From the NCBI RefSeq assembly GCF_000620505.1, contig NZ_JIBC01000005.1, positions 124,001 to 188,000 on the forward strand: a stretch of DNA of 64,000 nucleotides, given 5' to 3'. How positions within the stretch are numbered: position 1 is the stretch's first letter; each line of letters opens with the position of its first letter. Shown here piece by piece: positions 55,243 through 62,102 of this stretch. Made by a program: the position numbers and the translations under genes. This stretch comes from Sulfitobacter sp. 20_GPM-1509m. GTDB taxonomy: Bacteria; Pseudomonadota; Alphaproteobacteria; Rhodobacterales; Rhodobacteraceae. Under the pieces are notes generated by a model. It was not told the DNA's origin. It worked only from the letters and a program-made list of their open reading frames with translations, and did no database searches.

Positions 55243-56094
55243 TCAGCCCAGTGCCTGCGACACAAGGGCATAGGTTTTGAAATCAGTAGAACGCGCGGAT
55301 GCGGGGGCCTGTGCGCGGCGCATGGCGATCCCTCCGCCCGCATGGTCCAGCCCAAGGTCCTGCGCATAGCTTGCAAGCCCGCTTTCTTCGACAAGGTCGA
55401 CGCGCAGGAACTGGCCTGCGCAACGGCTGGCCGCTTCGGCCATGAGCGCCCGCGCGGTGGCGGCGTCTTTGGCCACGATCGGGCCAACAACCTTGCCACG
55501 TCCAAAACTGCGAACCATGGCAAACCCGTCCTGGTGTGTCAGGATCTCGCCCCCGGCGGCAATGGTCGCAAGCAACGCATCCCGCGACAGGCCAGAGGCC
55601 GCCGTATCCATCCGGACCAGCCGCGCGATGTCGTCTGTCGTGCCGGTCGCCACTGGCAGTTCGGGCTTTGCCGACCGCGCAATGCCCTGATGTTGCAGGA
55701 TGCGGCCTGTGGCCTGAAACCCCAGCTTTTCATACAGCGGCAAGCCATCCGCCGTCGCCACCAACCGCAGCTCACGTGTGCCGCCAAGGGCAATGACCCG
55801 CTCCATCAGCGCCCGCCCCAGACCGCGCCCCCGCATGGCGGCATCGACGATAATCATGTTCATCGTCGCCACCGCGCCAAAGCCGGAACACAGCGCCGTG
55901 CCCACAACCTGACCGTCCGCGATTGCCACAACGCCATCTGACACAGACAGTGTCAGCGCCCAGTCCTCGGCGCGGTGCGGCCACTGAACCGCTTGTGACA
56001 TGCGCAGGCCGTCGGCCAAATGGTCCTGCGTGAAAGGGGCAAAGGTGATGTTTGTCTGGGGCAACGCCGTGCTGGCGGATTTGGCAATGGTCAT
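55243..56094 (-). CDS. Two-domain GNAT N-acetyltransferase (copy 1)
   Basis: A 283-residue protein with an N-terminal GNAT domain (acetyl-CoA loop MRGRGLGRALM near residue 85-95) followed by a second acetyltransferase-like domain with GFAMVRSFGRGKVVGPIVAKD. It has obvious sequence homology with the protein encoded at 59951-60931. It would acetylate an amine or amino acid; the neighbouring deacylase would do the reverse. It precedes the aminotransferase gene by 17 nt. Confidence 0.9.
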   Translation of the reverse strand: MTIAKSASTALPQTNITFAPFTQDHLADGLRMSQAVQWPHRAEDWALTLSVSDGVVAIADGQVVGTALCSGFGAVATMNMIIVDAAMRGRGLGRALMERVIALGGTRELRLVATADGLPLYEKLGFQATGRILQHQGIARSAKPELPVATGTTDDIARLVRMDTAASGLSRDALLATIAAGGEILTHQDGFAMVRSFGRGKVVGPIVAKDAATARALMAEAASRCAGQFLRVDLVEESGLASYAQDLGLDHAGGGIAMRRAQAPASARSTDFKTYALVSQALG

Positions 56095-56230
56095 GGGATG
56101 GTCCGTTTTGTTCAGGCTTAGCTTAGCGGCGCGCAGCTGGCAGTTTCGTCTTGTTCACTTGGACAGGCAGCAGTTTCGATCACATCTCTGCGGCATCGCC
56201 GCAGGATATGCCGCTTTGCGTTCTGGGTGT

Positions 56231-57349
56231 TTACGTGGACAGGGTCCGGCCCAGTGACAGGATCATATCGACCGCGCCCCCAAGTTCGTCCTGCGTCAGG
56301 TATTCCTCGGGGCGATGGGCACGCGCGATGTCGCCGGGGCCACAGATGATCGACGGCACACCCGCCTGTTGGAACAGACCCGCCTCGGTGCCGAAGCTGA
56401 CAGCGCCCAAGGGCGTCTGCCCCGAGATGTCTGCCACCACCTTCGCAAGCGGGTGATCCGCATCCAGCGCCAGTGCCGGATATGTCGACATCCATTCGCC
56501 ACGCACGCCATCGTCCAGCGCGTCCAGAACCGGCGCCAGCAACGCCTGCGGGTCGACACCCGCAATCGCGCGCGCTTCAATCTCTGCCTGGGCCGCCTCG
56601 GGGATGATGTTGATCGCTTGCCCCCCTTTGATCGTGCCGATTTGCAGGCTGGAGTAGGGCGGCGCGAACCGTGTGTCCTGTGGCCCGGTCTCCAGCGCCT
56701 TGGCCTGCGTCGTGGCCGCCAGCAGCGCGGGCAACAAAGCATGGATCGCGTTTGCCCCCAGATCGGGGCGCGAACTGTGCCCCGCGCGCCCTGCAGCGAC
56801 CAACCGCAGCGCCGCCTTGCCCTTGTGCGCCAGCACCGGCACCAGCCCCGTCGGTTCACCCACGATGCAGCCCAAGGGGGCCGCGCACAGATCGGGCAGT
56901 GCCGCCAGCATGTGCGGCACGCCACGGCATCCGGCCTCTTCATCATAGGACAGGGCAATGTGCACCGGCGCAGAGAGGTTCATCTTTTGCAGCGCAGGCA
57001 CTGCGGCCAGAGCCGCCGCGACATAGCCTTTCATGTCACAGCACCCGCGCCCGATCAGCCGTCCGTCGACACGCCGCATCACAAAGGGGTCGGCTTGCCA
57101 TTCAGGTTCCTGCGCGGGCACGACATCGACATGTCCTGACAGGATATAGCCCGGCACCGAGGCATCACCGATGGTCGCAAACAGATTGTACCGGTCACCT
57201 TCCGGCCCCTTGAGCAAGGTAAAGGGGACGTCATGCGCGCGTAGGTAATCCGCGACAAACGCCATCAACGCGCCGTTGGGCGTGCCCACGACGGTGGGAA
57301 ATCCGACCAGTCGGTCAAGCAGATCAGCGGGGGACAGGTCCAGTGTCAT
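56231..57349 (-). CDS. ArgE/DapE-like M20 deacylase (acetylornithine deacetylase type)
   Basis: A 372-residue M20-family metallo-amidohydrolase. It has GHVDVVPAQ (metal-bridging Asp), CDMKGYVAAAL, the DEEAGCRG catalytic Glu pair and EPTGLVP, ending near GPGDIARAHRPEEYL with the His ligand. It removes N-acyl groups, most like acetylornithine deacetylase ArgE. No other arginine-pathway gene is adjacent, so an N-acetylated amine intermediate of this cluster is as likely as acetylornithine. The cupin gene ends 9 nt upstream of its start. Confidence 0.9.
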   Translation of the reverse strand: MTLDLSPADLLDRLVGFPTVVGTPNGALMAFVADYLRAHDVPFTLLKGPEGDRYNLFATIGDASVPGYILSGHVDVVPAQEPEWQADPFVMRRVDGRLIGRGCCDMKGYVAAALAAVPALQKMNLSAPVHIALSYDEEAGCRGVPHMLAALPDLCAAPLGCIVGEPTGLVPVLAHKGKAALRLVAAGRAGHSSRPDLGANAIHALLPALLAATTQAKALETGPQDTRFAPPYSSLQIGTIKGGQAINIIPEAAQAEIEARAIAGVDPQALLAPVLDALDDGVRGEWMSTYPALALDADHPLAKVVADISGQTPLGAVSFGTEAGLFQQAGVPSIICGPGDIARAHRPEEYLTQDELGGAVDMILSLGRTLST

Positions 57350-57358
57350 TGATCAGAC

Positions 57359-57727
57359 TCAGGATGCGATAACGTAGATCTTGCGCACGGTTTCGATGGT
57401 CTTCCACTGACCGACAAAGCCCGGCTTCATGACAAAACTGTCACCGGCACCAAAAGGAAATGCGTCGCCTCCGTCTTCGATGATCTCGACCCGGCCTGAC
57501 AGGATATGACAAAACTCGAACGTGTCCCCCTTGATCGAAATGGTCGTGCCGGGCGTTGCTTCCCACACGCCGGTTCTGATCTGACCCCATTTGGCAGCCT
57601 CGGCCAGCGCCGTGTCCAATTCCCAGGTCTGAAAGGACGGCGCGCCTTCGATCAGGCGTTCGGGGGCGGCAACATCCTTGCGCGGGGTGAAATCTGGCGC
57701 GTTGGGGATGGGAACGATATGGGGCAT
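57359..57727 (-). CDS. Cupin-domain protein (cupin_3/DUF861)
   Basis: A 122-residue single cupin with the features GVWEATPGTTISIKG, FCHILSGRVEII and PGFVGQWKT of the DUF861 type, also seen in ureidoglycine aminohydrolases. These proteins are often next to FAD amine oxidases and aminotransferases in this bacterial family; function unknown. ATG at 57727. First gene of the cupin-argE unit, divergent from the second HAD gene. Confidence 0.88.
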   Translation of the reverse strand: MPHIVPIPNAPDFTPRKDVAAPERLIEGAPSFQTWELDTALAEAAKWGQIRTGVWEATPGTTISIKGDTFEFCHILSGRVEIIEDGGDAFPFGAGDSFVMKPGFVGQWKTIETVRKIYVIAS

Positions 57728-57948
57728 TGCTGGGTCTTTCTGACAGAGCGCAGGTGGCGCGTTTGCGGGTATTGCCGATAAAGTGCCACTGCCCGCACCG
57801 CCATCGTGACCAAAGATACGCACCCTGCGGCAGGTCGTGCCGCCCGCCGCGCCACATTCGCTATTTCGTGCTTTGAAAACCCGAAACGCGGCAAGCGCTG
57901 TGGCGTATTGCGGGTGATCATGATGCGAACAGAAGCCCGGAGACCGAC

Positions 57949-58614
57949 ATGACCTTTCGCCCCAAATTCATCACCTTTGACTGCCACGGCACCATGATTC
58001 ACTTTGACATGGCGGGTGCTGCGCGCGCGCACTATGCCGACACCCTGACACCCGAGCAGATGGACAAATTCATCGCTGATTTCTCGGCCTACCGGCTGGA
58101 CGAGGTGCTGGGTGCCTGGAAGCCCTACGCGGAACTCGTCCATAACGCGCTGGAACGCACCTGCAAACGCAACGGCGTCACCTTTGATCCTGCGGTTGCC
58201 GCCGATATCTATACGCGTGTGCCAACATGGGGTCCGCACGCAGATGTGCCCGCAGGTCTGGCGAAGATCGCGGACAAGATCCCGCTGGTGGCGCTGACCA
58301 ACTCGATGAACGACCAGATCCCGCACAACATCGAAAAGCTGGGCGCGCCCATCGCCCATGTCTACACAGCCGAAAGCGCAGGGGCCTACAAGCCGCAGAT
58401 GCAGGCGTTCGAGTATATGTTCGACATGCTGGGCTGCGGTCCCGAAGATGTGCTGCACGTTTCGTCCAGCTTTCGCTATGACCTGATGACCGCGCATGAC
58501 ATCGGCATCAAAAACAAGGTTTGGGTGAACCGCGGCCACGAGCCGGCGAACCCTTATTATGGCTATACAGAAATCAAGGACGTCTCGGGGCTGGCCGCCG
58601 TCGTCGGCCTGTAA
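57949..58614 (+). CDS. Haloacid dehalogenase type II family protein (second copy)
   Basis: A 221-residue HAD protein. Motif I is FDCHGTMIHFD, with the nucleophilic Asp, and the C-terminal part has AGAYKPQMQAFEYM (motif III Lys) and DVLHVSSSFRYDLMTAHDIG. It is a distant homolog of the protein encoded at 52014-52745. It precedes the FAD oxidase gene by 16 nt and the two are probably co-transcribed, as in other amine-oxidase clusters. Confidence 0.88.
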   Translation: MTFRPKFITFDCHGTMIHFDMAGAARAHYADTLTPEQMDKFIADFSAYRLDEVLGAWKPYAELVHNALERTCKRNGVTFDPAVAADIYTRVPTWGPHADVPAGLAKIADKIPLVALTNSMNDQIPHNIEKLGAPIAHVYTAESAGAYKPQMQAFEYMFDMLGCGPEDVLHVSSSFRYDLMTAHDIGIKNKVWVNRGHEPANPYYGYTEIKDVSGLAAVVGL

Positions 58615-58630
58615 GGGACCGGAACATATC

Positions 58631-59920
58631 ATGAAGTACATGTCATACTGGCACGACACATCTGCGCCCTTTGCAGATGCGCAAACCGGCCCTGTCACCG
58701 GCCATGTCGATGTGGCCGTGATCGGTGGCGGGTTTACCGGGCTGAATGCCGCCCGCAAGCTGGCGCGTGAAGGTGTCAGTGTCGCCCTGCTGGAAGCCGA
58801 TCACATCGGTGCCGGCGGGTCCGGGCGCAATGGCGGCCACCTGAACAATGGCATGGCGCACGGATATGGCGAGGCCAAGGCCTTCTTTGGCGCGGACCGC
58901 GCACATGCGATCTACAAGGCATACGACCGGTCGATCGACATGATCGAGGATGTCATCGCCGAGGAGAACATCGACTGCAACTTTCGCCGCTCGGGCAAGC
59001 TGAAACTGGCGTCAAAACCGTCGCATGTCGCCGGTCTGCGCGCCAGCTTTGAGCAACTGAACGCCGAGGTCGACCCAGACACACGCTGGGTCGACAAGGC
59101 GGACCTGCCACGGGAAATCGGATCTGACGCCTTTCACGGTGCGATGATCTACGAAAAATCCGCGATGATGCACATGGGGCGCTATGTGAACGGGTTGGCG
59201 GATGCCGCGCACCGCCACGGCGCGATGATCTGGGACCGCGCGCCAGTCACCGATCGCCAGCGCAGCGGGGCACGCTGGGAGCTGACCACGCCCAAGGGCA
59301 AGATCACCGCCGACCGCGTCATCGCGGCGACGGGTGCCTATTCGGGGGCCTATGCGAAAAAGCCGCTGACCTATTTCCGGCGGCGGATCATTTCGGTGGG
59401 GTCTTTCATCATTGCCACGCGTCCGCTGACGCCGGATGAAATCGCAGCCACCCTGCCCGGCAACCGCACGTGTGTGACGTCCCTGAACATCGGCAACTAT
59501 TTCCGCCTGTCGCCGGACAACCGCCTGATCTTTGGCGGTCGTGCGCGGTTCTCGGCGGTGTCGGACCAGCAGTCAGATGCCAAGTCCGGCGCGATCCTGC
59601 GCCGCTCGATGGCGCAGATTTTCCCACATCTGGCCGACGTGCAAATCGACTATTGCTGGGGCGGCCTTGTCGGCATGACCAAAGACCGCTTTCCCCGCGC
59701 GGGCGAAGCAGACGGGATGATCTATGGCATGGGCTATTCCGGTCATGGCGCGCAGATGTCGACGCTGATCGGTCAGTCACTGGCCGATATGGCAATGGGA
59801 CGGCAAGACACCAATCCGCTGGCCGGTCTGGACTGGCCCAGCATCCCGATGCACAGCGGCAAGCCGTGGTTTCTGCCAATGGTGGGACTGTGGTTCGGCC
59901 TGAAGGACCGTCTGTCCTGA
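58631..59920 (+). CDS. FAD-dependent amine oxidase (PuuB/OrdL-like)
   Basis: A 429-residue DAO-family flavoprotein. It begins MKYMSYWHDTSAP, has the FAD motif VIGGGFTGLNAARKLA, and the subgroup segments GAGGSGRNGGHLNNG and GMGYSGHGAQMS. These resemble gamma-glutamylputrescine oxidase PuuB/OrdL. It would oxidatively deaminate an N-substituted amine. I chose the ATG at 58631 with GGGACCGG upstream. A candidate terminator hairpin follows. Confidence 0.9.
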   Translation: MKYMSYWHDTSAPFADAQTGPVTGHVDVAVIGGGFTGLNAARKLAREGVSVALLEADHIGAGGSGRNGGHLNNGMAHGYGEAKAFFGADRAHAIYKAYDRSIDMIEDVIAEENIDCNFRRSGKLKLASKPSHVAGLRASFEQLNAEVDPDTRWVDKADLPREIGSDAFHGAMIYEKSAMMHMGRYVNGLADAAHRHGAMIWDRAPVTDRQRSGARWELTTPKGKITADRVIAATGAYSGAYAKKPLTYFRRRIISVGSFIIATRPLTPDEIAATLPGNRTCVTSLNIGNYFRLSPDNRLIFGGRARFSAVSDQQSDAKSGAILRRSMAQIFPHLADVQIDYCWGGLVGMTKDRFPRAGEADGMIYGMGYSGHGAQMSTLIGQSLADMAMGRQDTNPLAGLDWPSIPMHSGKPWFLPMVGLWFGLKDRLS

Positions 59921-59928
59921 AAACCGAC

Positions 59929-59947
59929 GGGGGCGGCACGCGCCCCT
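59929..59947. terminator. Possible hairpin terminator between FAD oxidase and GNAT genes
   Basis: GGGGCG-GCACG-CGCCCC, a perfect 6-bp stem, lies in the 30-nt gap between the convergent stop codons. Plus-strand tail is T-poor (TGTCCT); minus-strand tail reads GTCGGTTTTC. Probably bidirectional but weak. Confidence 0.45.
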
Positions 59948-59950
59948 GTC

Positions 59951-60931
59951 CTAGCCCAGGGAATGCGACGACAGGCCGTATGTTTGCGCATTTTCCGTGG
60001 CACGTCGAAACCCGCCCAGATGCATTTCGGTCACCGTGTCGTAAACACCCATGCCCGCAGCGGACAGGAACGCCTTGAAATGCTCACTCTGCTGGGGCGT
60101 GTCCAAACGGACAAAGCGGCCTTCGCATTGCTGGATCAGCGGTGCGCACAGGCACATCGCCATCTGGTCGTCTTCTGCGACAACCGGTCCGATCACGATC
60201 CCCTTGCCAAAGGGACGCATCATCGCAAAACCGCAAACCGCGCCATCGCGCTCCACCACGACACCTGTCGAAAGATGGACCATGGCATCCAGAACCTCGG
60301 GCCGGTTCGCCCCGTATGCATGGCTGTCCAGGGCATGGATCGCCCCGCGGTCCGATGCTTCGAGCGGGCGCAGGGTCAGACCCTGCGCAAGGTCCGGCAT
60401 GTGAATAGGCCGCGCTACGCCTTGTTGCTGCCAGATGGCACCGACGGTTTCGAACCCGGCGGATTCATAGAGGGAAAAGCCTGACTTTGTCGCTGAAAGC
60501 CGCAGGTCCAGACCTTCGCAATCCTTCAAGATACGCCGCAACAACCGACGGCCCGCACCCAGAGCCTGCAAGCGTGGTGTCGTCACCATCATGCCGCACA
60601 TCGCAAAGTCAGACCCCATCGGGAAATACATCGCAGAGCCGATCGGGCGGCCGATTTCATCCAGCGCGATATATCCCTTACCCAACGACAAAAACGCATC
60701 CAGATCATGCGCACGATGCGGCCAGAACACTGCCACTGTCAGCTCGTGCATCAACGGGCGATCGGCCAGGGTGATGGGGCGGATCGTCGCCTCGTAAGTG
60801 TCCAGCATCAACCGCTCTTCGTCGGCGGGCATGGATCGTGACATGAACGCCTTGTACCGCGCGGCACTGGTTGCGCTGCCCGAAGACCTATTTACCATCT
60901 GTTCGTTCATGGTGCCGCTTTTGGCCTGCAT
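59951..60931 (-). CDS. Two-domain GNAT N-acetyltransferase (copy 2)
   Basis: A 326-residue protein homologous to the product of 55243-56094. Shared landmarks are LYESAGFETVGAIWQQQGVARP, GFAMMRPFGKGIVIGPVVAED and the terminal YGLSSHSLG. Both have a GNAT domain and a second acetyltransferase-like domain. The ATG at 60931 (MQAKSG) has AGGAAG 7 nt upstream; several later ATGs are possible. It follows the LysR gene by 80 nt on the same strand. Confidence 0.87.
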   Translation of the reverse strand: MQAKSGTMNEQMVNRSSGSATSAARYKAFMSRSMPADEERLMLDTYEATIRPITLADRPLMHELTVAVFWPHRAHDLDAFLSLGKGYIALDEIGRPIGSAMYFPMGSDFAMCGMMVTTPRLQALGAGRRLLRRILKDCEGLDLRLSATKSGFSLYESAGFETVGAIWQQQGVARPIHMPDLAQGLTLRPLEASDRGAIHALDSHAYGANRPEVLDAMVHLSTGVVVERDGAVCGFAMMRPFGKGIVIGPVVAEDDQMAMCLCAPLIQQCEGRFVRLDTPQQSEHFKAFLSAAGMGVYDTVTEMHLGGFRRATENAQTYGLSSHSLG

Positions 60932-61011
60932 GTCACGCTTCCTGTCCTGAACTTTAACAGACACGAGGAACATGCTTCGTGCCGCTGCCATTATGGTCCG
61001 AAGTTTATGGT

Positions 61012-62010
61012 TTATTCTACCGAATACCGGTCTTGAATGACACAATCTGCTGCGCTTTGACGCAGGATTTCCGGGCCCGCGCCCAGACTTGCGACCGCAT
61101 CCAGATCTTCGGCCATACGATCACACAGCCAGCGCGCGATCTCGCGTGCCATCGGTCGCATCGGCCCCGGTCGCGTTGATTGCAGGCGGATCACGCGCCC
61201 TGTCTCGATCCAGCGCCCTTGCCAAGCAGGGACCAGCCGGCCGCTGCGCAGGCTGCCTGCCACAACGTTCAGCCAGCCCAATGCAATCCCGGTGCCGTCT
61301 GTCGCGGCCTGAATGATCGCGGCATAGTCCGAAAACCCGTGCCAGACCGCTTCGCCGCGCGCCATGGCGTTCTTGCCCAGAACCGGGTCCCATATCGTGC
61401 GCGGATGATCCGACAGATGCAAAAACGTATGACCCGCCCTAAGCCGCGCAGGGTCCTCGGGCAACATCCCGCCATGTGACGCCAGATACTCGGGGCTGCA
61501 AACCGGCACGATCACCTCTGGCGCCAGAACAATGTCATCTGGCCCGGCCTCGGTGATCAGGGTGGCCAGGTCCACCTCGCCCGCCACGGACTTGCGCGTG
61601 CCTGCCACCAGATCAAAGCGCAAAACCGCTTGGGGAAATTGCTCGGACATGGCCGCAAGCCTTGCCCCCAGCCAGTTGGTGACAAAGGCGTTGGACAGCG
61701 ACAGGACCACCTCGTTCCCGGTTGCACCAGCTTGCGCGCGCAAGGTTTCGACCGCTTCGCTGATACGTCCCAGCCCCTCGCTAGTGGCAGCATACAGCAC
61801 GCGCCCCGCATCGGTCAGACGTGCACCGCCCGCGCCGCGCACGAACAGGGGCTGGCCGATGTCCTGTTCAAGCTGCGCAATGTTGCGGCTGATCGAGGGC
61901 TGCGAAATGTTGAAATCCTTGGCCGCGCGGGTAAAGCTGCCGTGCCGCGCAACGGTTTCGAACACCAAAAGCGACTTGGGCGACGTGATCAGGCGGGCCA
62001 GTTCGGTCAT
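61012..62010 (-). CDS. LysR-family transcriptional regulator (second)
   Basis: A 332-residue LysR protein: HTH at about residues 27-48 (FTRAAKDFNISQPSISRNIAQLE), then a substrate-binding domain (LRFDLVAGTRKSVAGEVDLATLI, HTFLHLSDHPRTIWDP). A perfect palindrome overlaps its start codon, suggesting tight autorepression. It is divergent from the flavin oxidoreductase gene, its most likely target. Confidence 0.94.
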   Translation of the reverse strand: MTELARLITSPKSLLVFETVARHGSFTRAAKDFNISQPSISRNIAQLEQDIGQPLFVRGAGGARLTDAGRVLYAATSEGLGRISEAVETLRAQAGATGNEVVLSLSNAFVTNWLGARLAAMSEQFPQAVLRFDLVAGTRKSVAGEVDLATLITEAGPDDIVLAPEVIVPVCSPEYLASHGGMLPEDPARLRAGHTFLHLSDHPRTIWDPVLGKNAMARGEAVWHGFSDYAAIIQAATDGTGIALGWLNVVAGSLRSGRLVPAWQGRWIETGRVIRLQSTRPGPMRPMAREIARWLCDRMAEDLDAVASLGAGPEILRQSAADCVIQDRYSVE

Positions 62011-62023
62011 ACGCTGAGCGTAT
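62009..62023. promoter_or_regulatory. LysR-type palindrome over the LysR start: ATACGCTGAGCGTAT
   Basis: A perfect 6-bp inverted repeat with a 3-nt centre (ATACGC-TGA-GCGTAT), T-N11-A spaced. It includes two bases of the LysR start codon (62008-62010) and lies 80-94 nt upstream of the divergent flavin oxidoreductase start. Confidence 0.8.
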
Positions 62024-62102
62024 AGGGCTTTCCTGTTTTTTCAAGCTTTATGGGTCCCACCAAAAGGGCCATGCTGATCGTTGCCACATCAGGAATCCCG
62101 CC

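Noticed and set aside
53978-55273. 431-residue plus-strand frame
   Set aside because: Antisense to the class III aminotransferase.
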